The position numbers were made by a program, and so were the translations under genes. A stretch of DNA of 64,000 nucleotides from Gemmatimonadota bacterium (lineage in GTDB: Bacteria > 4572-55 > J002), in NCBI GenBank assembly GCA_003697105.1, contig RFFQ01000146.1, positions 28,020 through 92,019 on the forward strand, written 5' to 3'. The notes below the pieces were generated by a model. It did no database searches and was not told the DNA's origin. It saw nothing but the letters and a program-made list of their open reading frames with translations. Below, one piece after another: positions 17,425-25,814 of this stretch (positions are counted from its first letter, which is position 1; each line of letters starts with the position of its first letter).

Positions 17425-20400
17425 TGGACAAAAACCGGTACGAACAGGAGATTGAGGATTTACGGCGCGAGATTGATAGCCTAAATCGTGTTTTGCGGGA
17501 AAAATCCGCCTACGAAGACCGTCTGCAAACCAAAAATAAACGGTTGATGGAACGCAACAACCAACTGTTTAAGCAGGTTGCCGAATTGCAAGGAGACGTC
17601 GCCCGTCTGCACCAGCAGGTGTTCGCGCTCAATAAATCACCGGAAAGCTACCAAACGGCGGTCTTGCAGGCTGAATTAGACCAGTTGCAATCGGTGGTGA
17701 ACGAGTTGCAATCTCGTGAAACATCGCTCCTCGCCGAGAATCAGCGCTTAAAAACGGATTTGAATCATTGGCGATCTGCCACGGCGCAGGATTCGCATGA
17801 GACGGTGCGTAAAACGGCTGAAATAGAGCAACTCAAACGGGCACGGCAAGAGGCCGAAGAACGCCTTTCCCGCAAAACCGCCGAATTTCTGGAACTGAGC
17901 GAACGCATTGGAGAACTGGATCGCATCTACGAAAAAACCATTGCGGAAGTCAAACGGTTACGCGAACAATTGACCGCGACGAAAGCGGAAAATCAGGACA
18001 AAACAGCCCGGCTGGCAAAGCTCCATGCTGAACAAGAAGACTTACAAGCACAATTGGTATCCCAGCAGTCCCGTGCGGCGGAGATGCAGGCGCAGTTGGC
18101 AGAGACTCGCTCTAAATTGAATCTGGCAGAGAAAAATATCCAACAGTTGACCGAAACTCTGCAAAAATATGAGCATCACCAAATACCGGTATTGCGCTCC
18201 CAACTGGATGATCTGAACCGCCAAATATCTGAAAAAGATAAAGAAATAAATATCTTACGCAAAAAAAATGAAGCCTTGGGGTCGGCAACCTCCGGTGCGG
18301 AGGCCTCCGCGGATGATGATGACACACGCCACCGGGAACTTCAACAGGAGGTGGAGCGTCTCAACAACGTGATCTCCCAAAAAGAGCGGGAACTGGAAAT
18401 TTTAGCGCAGGATAAGCAAAAACTGGTCGATCAACAACTTCATTTTCAGCAAAGTTTGCAAGCGGAACTTGCCGCGAAAATTGAACTGGAATTTCAACAG
18501 CGTGAACTCAACACCAAACTGGCCGCCGCCCAGCAAGAAATCGAGACGTTAAGAGCAGAACTTGCCGCTCGACCCGAACTGGCTACTGGCACGGATGGGC
18601 TTGAAACCGACCTCCAAAACTTGCAGGCACTGCTGGAGGAGCGGGATGCGACCATCGCCTCATTGAATGCCCAACTTTCTGAGATGGCAGACCCACTCGT
18701 CGCGGCTAAAGCTGAAAGTTTGCAACAGGAGTTGGATACCGCCCGGCGAAAAATTTCCGATTTGCGCACGGAAAATTCGTCTTTACAGCAGCAGTTGAAC
18801 GACTTGAAAACCGCATTGGAGCATCGTCACTCCATCGAAGCAGAGATTACCAGTCTATCTGCCACCATTGACCGGCTTAACCAATCGTTGGAAGCATCTG
18901 CGGCGGAAAAAGCCGATTTGAAGCGTGCCTATGATTCTCTGCGGCACGAGTGGGCAACACTTTACGAGCGTTTAAACCAACCCGAACCTGTGTCTTCCAA
19001 AAAGAAATATCCGGCGTTTTGGTTGTGGTCGGTCTTCTTTTTACTTCTGGCGGTGCTGTTGCTCTTTTTACCGGAAACCCTTGACCAAACCAAATCGGTG
19101 TTTCCCCTCTCCAACCCACCGGTTATAACCCGTTTGGGTGCTCCTGACTCGATGACCTCCAATGTCACCCCGGCACCTCCGGTTCCGAGTGCAGATTCAA
19201 CAACGGTAATCGCGGAAATGCCGCCGGAAAGCTCATCTCCGGCAGCTATAACCCCCGGCATCACTCCGGCTTCTGATTCAACAACGGTAATCGCGGAAAT
19301 GCCGCCGGAAAGCTCATCTCCGGCAGCTATAACCCCGCCTGCATCCGCACCGGAATCTGGAACGGTGGGTGCTGAACCGGCGCCGGAAACCGCTCCCCGC
19401 ATGACGGTAGAACCCGAAACGACACCGGTTGCCGGCACGCCCGCTTCCGCATCATCCCCGACGTTTACCTTACCGGCTACCGTTGATTTGAGTGTGGATG
19501 TCAGTGGTGGAGAAGCTCCCTTAAAAACCACGTTCCACGCCCCGTTGCCAGAACCCACACCGGATAATCTCAACTTTTTGTGGGATTTTGGGGATGGGGT
19601 AACCAGCCGTCAGGCATCCCCCACCCATACCTATGTCCAGCCGGGTATTTACACCACCCGTCTGAACTTGCAATACGGTCAGGATTCCAAAACGGTTGGA
19701 CAAGTCACGATTCAAGTGGATGCCCCCCCGCCCCCGCCAATTGCAGAAGCCTCGCTCGGCGAAGGGGATGCTAACCAAGGAAAACTCAAAACTGCTCCGC
19801 TGGCAACCCCAACCCCTAAACCCCGGTTGCAAGTCTCTACTACCGAAGGACGCGCCCCATTGGAAGTCCGTTTTTCATTAAGCGGGCTTGAAGGGATGCC
19901 GCATCTCTCCTATTTGTGGGATTTTGGGGATGGCAGTACCAGCAGTACCCAAGCGAATCCAACCCATATCTACCAAATGGCAGGAAATTATCGGGCTGTG
20001 GGTGTTGTCAAGCAGGGGAATCAAATTGTGGCGGAAGTCTCGCAGACGATTCGCGTGGTGCCGGATCAGCGCAATGTACGGATTCAACAGTTGCATGCCA
20101 TAGAAGAGATGGTTTTGATTCCGGCTGGAAATTTCCACATGGGTGATTTTCGAGGTGAACCGGATGCACAACCGCAAATTATTGTCTTCTTAGATACCTA
20201 TTATATTGATAAATACGAAGTTACCAATGCCCAATATGCGGAGTTTCTGAATCGTATCAATTATACACCAACAGATGATAAATTCATTGAAATTTCGCAC
20301 CCGGATTGTAAAATTTACTACGACTCGGATCAGGGATTTAAAGTTGAACCGGGTTATGAGTATTATCCCGTGGTTTGTGTCAGTTGGTACGGGGCAGATG

Positions 20401-20822
20401 CGTATGCCAAGGCACTGAATAAGCGATTACCCACCGAAGCGGAGTGGGAAAAAGCGGCACGGGGCGAACAAGATGTGCGCAGTTACCCTTGGGGAAATCA
20501 GTGGATCCCCAATATTGCCAACACCCGGGAACTCTCTTTGGGCAGTGGACCAACCAAAGTGGGGCGATTTCCTGCCGGTGAAAGCCCTTACGGGGTGGTT
20601 GATCTCATCGGGAATGTCTCTGAATGGTGTGCCGATTGGTATCAAGAAGATTTTTATCAGCGGCATTCTGGTAAGAATCCGGCGGGTCCCGTTTCGGGTA
20701 CGATGCGCGTTTATCGCGGCGGGTCTTACAGCGATCTGGGTGCGCATGCCCGCGTGTTTGATCGCGCCGCGGCAAGCCCAGATGCCAAGCATCCAACCCG
20801 AGGGTTTCGCTGTGCCCGGTAG
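17421..20822 (+). CDS. Membrane-anchored coiled-coil, 2xPKD, FGE-like protein
   Basis: An 1133-aa partner of the preceding NTPase, starting at ATG 17421 (a second ATG is at 17424) within its stop codon. Residues 1 to about 525 are coiled coil. A single hydrophobic helix (FWLWSVFFLLLAVLLLFLP, about 534-552) preceded by KKK predicts a cytoplasmic N-terminus and a periplasmic or outer C-terminus. A Pro/Thr/Ser-rich linker with an exact internal duplication follows, then two PKD domains (WDFGDG twice, about 690-770 and 800-880). The C-terminus (889-1133) is a formylglycine-generating-enzyme/SUMF1 fold domain (MVLIPAGNFHMGD, RLPTEAEWEKAARG, GNVSEWCADWY, RGFRCAR). The paired active-site cysteines of true FGE are absent from the RGGSYSDLGAHARVF segment, so a binding rather than catalytic role is likely. 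Confidence 0.85.
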   Translation: MMDKNRYEQEIEDLRREIDSLNRVLREKSAYEDRLQTKNKRLMERNNQLFKQVAELQGDVARLHQQVFALNKSPESYQTAVLQAELDQLQSVVNELQSRETSLLAENQRLKTDLNHWRSATAQDSHETVRKTAEIEQLKRARQEAEERLSRKTAEFLELSERIGELDRIYEKTIAEVKRLREQLTATKAENQDKTARLAKLHAEQEDLQAQLVSQQSRAAEMQAQLAETRSKLNLAEKNIQQLTETLQKYEHHQIPVLRSQLDDLNRQISEKDKEINILRKKNEALGSATSGAEASADDDDTRHRELQQEVERLNNVISQKERELEILAQDKQKLVDQQLHFQQSLQAELAAKIELEFQQRELNTKLAAAQQEIETLRAELAARPELATGTDGLETDLQNLQALLEERDATIASLNAQLSEMADPLVAAKAESLQQELDTARRKISDLRTENSSLQQQLNDLKTALEHRHSIEAEITSLSATIDRLNQSLEASAAEKADLKRAYDSLRHEWATLYERLNQPEPVSSKKKYPAFWLWSVFFLLLAVLLLFLPETLDQTKSVFPLSNPPVITRLGAPDSMTSNVTPAPPVPSADSTTVIAEMPPESSSPAAITPGITPASDSTTVIAEMPPESSSPAAITPPASAPESGTVGAEPAPETAPRMTVEPETTPVAGTPASASSPTFTLPATVDLSVDVSGGEAPLKTTFHAPLPEPTPDNLNFLWDFGDGVTSRQASPTHTYVQPGIYTTRLNLQYGQDSKTVGQVTIQVDAPPPPPIAEASLGEGDANQGKLKTAPLATPTPKPRLQVSTTEGRAPLEVRFSLSGLEGMPHLSYLWDFGDGSTSSTQANPTHIYQMAGNYRAVGVVKQGNQIVAEVSQTIRVVPDQRNVRIQQLHAIEEMVLIPAGNFHMGDFRGEPDAQPQIIVFLDTYYIDKYEVTNAQYAEFLNRINYTPTDDKFIEISHPDCKIYYDSDQGFKVEPGYEYYPVVCVSWYGADAYAKALNKRLPTEAEWEKAARGEQDVRSYPWGNQWIPNIANTRELSLGSGPTKVGRFPAGESPYGVVDLIGNVSEWCADWYQEDFYQRHSGKNPAGPVSGTMRVYRGGSYSDLGAHARVFDRAAASPDAKHPTRGFRCAR
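19194..19336 (+). repeat. 62-bp perfect direct repeat in the linker
   Basis: The 62 bases at 19194-19255 recur exactly at 19275-19336, an 81-bp (27-codon) offset that keeps frame. They encode a duplicated DSTTVIAEMPPESSSPAAIT peptide in the extracytoplasmic linker. The exact identity implies a recent tandem duplication and a likely site of length variation. Confidence 0.97.
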
Positions 20823-20911
20823 CCTTTCGTGATTTAGGGCGAACGGGGTTAGCTGGGTGCATCCATTCTTCCTTTTTTGTCTTCACTTCACCCGCTCGTT
20901 AAAGAGGTAGC

Positions 20912-22987
20912 ATGACGGCAGTAACCACACCTAAATATACGGATTTGCACGATCCGAGTCTCTATTTCAATCGCGAACTCAGTTGGATTCAGTTTAACGA
21001 GCGCGTACTCCGGGAAGCTCTAGACCCCGATAATTGGCCCCTATTGGAGCGACTCAAATTTCTCTCCATTTTTAGCACCAATTTGGATGAATTTTTTATG
21101 ATTCGGGTTGCCGGTCTTAAACAGCAGATCGGTGCGGAGATTCACAAAAAATCTCCGGATGGCCTCACGCCAGAAGAGCAACTCAAATTAATTTCAGAGC
21201 AAGTTCACCGGCAAGTTGACGCCCAGATAACGTGCTTCATGGAGGATATCTTGCCCAAACTGGAAACTGCCGGTATTTATTTTCATCACTACCGTGACTT
21301 AAATCCGGCGCATCGGAAATTCTTAGATAAACTCTTTAAAAAAGATATTTTTCCGGTATTGACTCCGTTGGGCTTTGACCCCGGACGACCGTTTCCCCAT
21401 TTGCTGAATATCAGTATTTACATTGCTTTTTTTGTTAGAGATGCGAATCAGCACGAGGAAGAACCCAAATTTGCCATTGTACAAATGCCCTCTACATTGC
21501 CTCGCTTAATTCCCCTCCCGTACAAGCGAGGCACACATTTTGCCCTGTTGGAAGATGTTATCAGTGCAAATGCGCATCGCCTTTTTTTGGGATATGATGT
21601 CCTCGAATGCTATCCTTTTCAGGTCACCCGAGATGCGGACTTGGAAATTGCCGAAGATGAAGCGGATGACCTGCTGGAAACGGTAGAACGCGAGGTCAAT
21701 AAGCGGCGGTGGGGTAAAGCTGTTCGTCTGGCGATTGATCACTGTATGCCGGATAAGATTCGGGGTATCCTCGCGGACTCCCTCAATTTGCACCCGCAGG
21801 ATGTGTACGAAGTGAAGGGTCCCTTGAATCTCTCTGATTTTATGCAACTGTATAAACTGGATCGACCGGATTTGAAAGATAAGCCGTTCACGCCCCGTTC
21901 CGTCCCCGATGTGCAAGGTTATAATACCATTTTTGATGCGATTCAGGAGAAAGATATTCTCCTTCACCACCCGTATGAATCTTTTAATAGTGTCATTGAT
22001 TTTGTGCGAACCGCCGCAGAAGACCCCAACGTACTTGCCATTAAAATGACGCTTTACCGCACGGGAGTGGACTCGCCGATTCTGCGGGCACTCTCTACCG
22101 CCGTGGAAAATGGAAAACAAGTAGCGGTTCTGGTGGAGTTGAAAGCGCGGTTTGATGAAGAAAATAACATCGTTTGGGCACGGTTACTGGCAAAATCCGG
22201 GGTTCATGTGGTGTATGGCTTGTTAGGCTTAAAGACCCACTGTAAAGTTGCTTTAGTTGTCCGGCGTGAGGGTAATCTCATCCGGCGGTATGTTCACTTG
22301 GCTACCGGCAATTACAATCCCACAACGGCTAAAATCTACACCGACTTGGGCTTGATGACGTGTCACCCAGATTTTGGCGAAGATGTATCCCACCTGTTTA
22401 ATTATCTGACGGGTTATTCTCGCCGCCAAAAATGGCGAAAATTACTGGTTTCACCCCTCAATTTACGGCAAGAATTGATTCGCTTGGTGCGGGATGAGAT
22501 CATTATCCATGAAAAAAGCGGCAACGGCTGGATTATCCTCAAAATGAATTCCTTGCTCGATGCCGAAATGATCCGCTATTTGTACCAAGCGTCACAAGCC
22601 GGTGTCCGGGTTGATCTGCTGATCCGGGGGATTTGCTCGTTGCGTCCCGGCGTGCCGGGGATTAGCGATAACATTCGGGTCAAGAGTATTGTGGGGCGGT
22701 TTTTGGAACACAGCCGGATTTTTTACTTTCGGAATGGTGGTGATGAACGTGTCTATTTAGGCAGTGCGGATTGGATGCCCCGCAACCTCGACCGGCGCGT
22801 AGAAACCGTTTTCCCTGTGGAAGACCCGCGCTTGAAGCGTCGCATCACGGATGAGATTTTGATAACCACCTTGAAAGACAATGTGAAATCATACGAACTA
22901 AAAAGTGATGGTACGTATGAAAAGATTCCGCACTCCCCTGAAAATGCAGTGAATTGCCAAGAAATATTTCTCAATGAATACGACTAA
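20912..22987 (+). CDS. ppk1: Polyphosphate kinase 1
   Basis: Reversibly transfers the gamma-phosphate of ATP to polyphosphate. At 691 aa it is full length. Family blocks present: NRELSWIQFNERVL at the N-terminus, IKMTLYRTG, ELKARFDEENNI, the autophosphorylated histidine in LKTHCK (H443, equivalent to E. coli H435) and RYVHLATGNYN. The start has an aaagaggtag ribosome site. The stop overlaps the following REC-PAS-kinase start by 14 bp, so the two are probably co-translated. This hints that the kinase regulates, or is regulated with, polyphosphate metabolism (inference). Identification is secure. Confidence 0.97.
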   Translation: MTAVTTPKYTDLHDPSLYFNRELSWIQFNERVLREALDPDNWPLLERLKFLSIFSTNLDEFFMIRVAGLKQQIGAEIHKKSPDGLTPEEQLKLISEQVHRQVDAQITCFMEDILPKLETAGIYFHHYRDLNPAHRKFLDKLFKKDIFPVLTPLGFDPGRPFPHLLNISIYIAFFVRDANQHEEEPKFAIVQMPSTLPRLIPLPYKRGTHFALLEDVISANAHRLFLGYDVLECYPFQVTRDADLEIAEDEADDLLETVEREVNKRRWGKAVRLAIDHCMPDKIRGILADSLNLHPQDVYEVKGPLNLSDFMQLYKLDRPDLKDKPFTPRSVPDVQGYNTIFDAIQEKDILLHHPYESFNSVIDFVRTAAEDPNVLAIKMTLYRTGVDSPILRALSTAVENGKQVAVLVELKARFDEENNIVWARLLAKSGVHVVYGLLGLKTHCKVALVVRREGNLIRRYVHLATGNYNPTTAKIYTDLGLMTCHPDFGEDVSHLFNYLTGYSRRQKWRKLLVSPLNLRQELIRLVRDEIIIHEKSGNGWIILKMNSLLDAEMIRYLYQASQAGVRVDLLIRGICSLRPGVPGISDNIRVKSIVGRFLEHSRIFYFRNGGDERVYLGSADWMPRNLDRRVETVFPVEDPRLKRRITDEILITTLKDNVKSYELKSDGTYEKIPHSPENAVNCQEIFLNEYD

Positions 22988-24932
22988 AACGATTCTTCTA
23001 ATTGATGATGACCCCCATATTCGTCACCTGATTGGGTTGTTTTTACGGCGGACGGATTACCACCTGATTAGTGCCGGTGATGGGGAATCCGGTTTACGCT
23101 TGATCCGAGAAAAAAAACCGGCGGCGATTCTGCTAGACCGGATGTTACCGGGACTCTCCGGTGACGAGGTTCTGCGCCGGTTGCGGCATGACCCAGCCTA
23201 CCGGGAAGTCGCCCAGACACCGGTGATTGTGCTAACCGCACTTTCCGGGCGGGAAGTTCGTCAAAAAACACTCGAATTAGGCGCCAACGCTTATCTCACC
23301 AAGCCCGTCACCTTTGATATGTTGACCAACCAATTGGAAAGTGTCCTTTACCACTATTCTCTAGCTCTTCCAGCGGAGCCGTCCCTTACCAGTGATATTT
23401 ACGAATTGTTGGTGGAAAATATCCATGATCTGGTTTTTGTTCTCTCGGCTTCGGGACAGGTGATGTATATCAATCCCCGCGTGCAGGATATGCTCGGCTA
23501 CCCCCAAACGGAGATGTCCCAACGGTATTTCTCTGATTTTGTTTATCCCGATGATGTGGCCGTGGTTCAAGGCGTACTTAGCCACATTGTGGAAACCGGC
23601 GAACTGCATCAATTGGAAATCCGAATGCTCCACAAGGATAACAGCTTGCGGTATATGGAATTGACCGGAAAGCGGGTTGCTCGGAAAGATCAATACTTGA
23701 TCATGGGTTCGGCGCGGGATGTGACGGTTGAGAATGACCTGCGGCAATCCGTGCGGCATTATGCCGAAAATTTGCAAGAGATGGTCGAACGCCGGACGTA
23801 CGAATTAGAGTTGGCAAAAAGTGAGATTACCTATCTGTTTCAGACCATCTCTCAGGTAATTGCACAATCGTCGATTGCGCGTAAAATCGAGGTGATTTGT
23901 GAGGCACTCGTCCGGGATCGATTTTACCAACAAGTGGTGATTGAAATTTACAACACCGATAATGTGCTTACGCACCGCACAGAACGGGGTCACATTGATG
24001 CGAATATCAGCCCGCAGCGCTATCGCTACCCGTTTTACCGGCAGGATGAAACTGTTTTGGGGTATCTGGAGGTGTACAACCCGCTGATTGAACTCTCGGA
24101 CGAAGTGCAACGCATGATCAATTTATTTGTCAATGTCATTGCTCTTTCCATTGAGCGAGCCGAATTAGAGAGCGAAAATGAGGCAATCCATAAAGAATTG
24201 GTGGTGAAGAAGCTGGAGGCGGATGAACTGAGTATCCTCAAGTCGGAATTTATGAATAATGTCGGGCATGAATTTCGAACCCCGCTGGCAATTATTATCG
24301 GCTATCTGGATGTATTAACTCGGGGTATTGGGGGCAAGTTAAACGCGCGACAAGCCCAAATGGTGCAAGTCATGCGGGAAAATGCGGATAAACTCCATCG
24401 ATTAATTCAAGATATTCTGGATTTTTCACAGATTCAACTGAATGGGTTATCGGTTGCTTACGAACCCTGTGCCGTTCCCCAACTGATCCTTTCTGCCACC
24501 GCCCGGGTGACCAATATGGCTAAGCAAAAAAATATTGCGCTCACCTATGTGTATCCGCATGATTTACCGGAAATTTTGCTTGACCCAAGCAAAACGGCAC
24601 GTATTCTCCATGTGTTATTGGATAATGCCGTGAAATTTACGGACCCCGGTGGGACGGTGACGCTGGAAGCTGTGCATAACCAACATGAGATTCGGTTTCG
24701 GGTCAAAGATAGCGGTCATGGCATTGCCGAAGCAGACCGGGAGAAGATTTTTGAACCGTTCCGCCAAGGGGATGGCTCAACGATTCGGGAACATGGCGGC
24801 ACCGGGTTAGGGTTGAGTTTTGCCAAACATCTAACCGAATTATTGGAGGGGGAATTATCTTTCACCAGTGTGGTGGGGCAGGGTACAACGTTTGAAGTGG
24901 CGTTTCCCTTACGCTATGCGGAATGTTCGTAG
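22974..24932 (+). CDS. Soluble histidine kinase, REC-PAS-GAF-like-HisKA-HATPase
   Basis: A 652-aa kinase without membrane segments. Residues 1-125 are a receiver with D55 (AILLDRMLPG) and YLTKP. About 140-260 is a PAS domain (LVFVLSASGQVMYINP). About 290-400 looks like a degenerate GAF region. The HisKA box is VGHEFRTPLAIIIGYLD. The ATPase has DNAVKFTDPGG, DSGHGIAEAD and GGTGLGLSFAK. An N-terminal receiver means its activity can be tuned by phosphate from another kinase. It overlaps ppk1 by 14 bp. Its output partner is not adjacent. Confidence 0.93.
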   Translation: MNTTKTILLIDDDPHIRHLIGLFLRRTDYHLISAGDGESGLRLIREKKPAAILLDRMLPGLSGDEVLRRLRHDPAYREVAQTPVIVLTALSGREVRQKTLELGANAYLTKPVTFDMLTNQLESVLYHYSLALPAEPSLTSDIYELLVENIHDLVFVLSASGQVMYINPRVQDMLGYPQTEMSQRYFSDFVYPDDVAVVQGVLSHIVETGELHQLEIRMLHKDNSLRYMELTGKRVARKDQYLIMGSARDVTVENDLRQSVRHYAENLQEMVERRTYELELAKSEITYLFQTISQVIAQSSIARKIEVICEALVRDRFYQQVVIEIYNTDNVLTHRTERGHIDANISPQRYRYPFYRQDETVLGYLEVYNPLIELSDEVQRMINLFVNVIALSIERAELESENEAIHKELVVKKLEADELSILKSEFMNNVGHEFRTPLAIIIGYLDVLTRGIGGKLNARQAQMVQVMRENADKLHRLIQDILDFSQIQLNGLSVAYEPCAVPQLILSATARVTNMAKQKNIALTYVYPHDLPEILLDPSKTARILHVLLDNAVKFTDPGGTVTLEAVHNQHEIRFRVKDSGHGIAEADREKIFEPFRQGDGSTIREHGGTGLGLSFAKHLTELLEGELSFTSVVGQGTTFEVAFPLRYAECS

Positions 24933-24964
24933 GGGATTCCCCAAAAGTGCCTTTCGATCACGCC

Positions 24965-25687
24965 TCACGTTAACCGGCGCAATGCCATATACGTCAAACC
25001 CACCACAATTAGGACGATACTCGTGAGGAATACCCCCCAGTGATAATCAACCATACCATATAGGACAAAAGACCCGATAAGAATCCCACCGAGAAGCATT
25101 CGGGCTTGCCGCGTCGTTTTGGCGAGTGCCGAAATCGAGATTGCCCCTAAGCCGAACAGGGTGGGTATGACCCAGATTACAAGCCCCCAGACCAACACAT
25201 CCCCCCACGAAACCCCTCCCAGAAAAAAGACCACCGCAAAAAACGGAAGTGCCAATAGTGCCAACATCATAACACTCACCAGAGAGCCGTACAATTTGCC
25301 AAAAAGTAACTCCCGGGGGTTAAGGGGAGTTAACGCTAAGGCATCGAAGGTCTGTTTTTCCCGTTCACCGGCAATCTCCATCAGATTCACCCCAATGCTG
25401 TTGATACTCAAAAAAAACGTGAGCAATCCAGCCAAACTTTGAAAAAAATGACGCCCGACTTGGGATAAATTCGATTGGGCAACACCGGCACTCAACCATA
25501 CTCCCAGAAAAAAAAGTGTCATGACCAGCATGGTGAGTAAAAATACAAATTGATTCCGAAATACTCGCTTTGCCCGGATGTAACGGCGCCAGTTGCTCCG
25601 GGTGAGGGGGTTGATTTCGTATTGCCCGTCACTCATGGGTGTTGTGAGGCTGACAAACGTGAATATATAGGCAACGATCGGGGGCAT
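24965..25687 (-). CDS. ABC-2 type transporter permease (orphan)
   Basis: A 240-aa membrane protein with about five to six hydrophobic helices. The coupling segment typical of ABC-2 exporters, GEREKQTFDALALTPLNPRE, lies between helices 2 and 3. The ATG at 25687 has an AGAGGG ribosome site five bases upstream. No ATPase gene is adjacent; it sits between a convergent kinase gene and a terminator. The nearest free ATPase is at 32101 on the other strand. The substrate cannot be inferred. Confidence 0.82.
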   Translation of the reverse strand: MPPIVAYIFTFVSLTTPMSDGQYEINPLTRSNWRRYIRAKRVFRNQFVFLLTMLVMTLFFLGVWLSAGVAQSNLSQVGRHFFQSLAGLLTFFLSINSIGVNLMEIAGEREKQTFDALALTPLNPRELLFGKLYGSLVSVMMLALLALPFFAVVFFLGGVSWGDVLVWGLVIWVIPTLFGLGAISISALAKTTRQARMLLGGILIGSFVLYGMVDYHWGVFLTSIVLIVVGLTYMALRRLT

Positions 25688-25720
25688 GAATCCCTCTAAC
25701 TGGGGTACAGGTGAATTGTC

Positions 25721-25755
25721 AAAAAAACCTCGTTCAAGCGATGCCTGAACGAGGT
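25721..25755 (-). terminator. Terminator of the subtilase gene
   Basis: acctcgttca (25727-25736) pairs with tgaacgaggt (25746-25755). On the minus strand the stem is followed by a run of seven T (the A-run at 25721-25727). It ends the protease transcript before the permease gene. Confidence 0.88.
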
Positions 25756-25814
25756 GTATTTGGTGCGGTGAACGCCAAAAGTCAAGTTTTTATTTTGGGT
25801 TGGGAAAATTTTCC

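Noticed and set aside
20085-20822. Diversity-generating retroelement acting on the FGE-like C-terminus
   Set aside because: No reverse transcriptase, no template repeat and no adenine-biased variable region were seen in the window.
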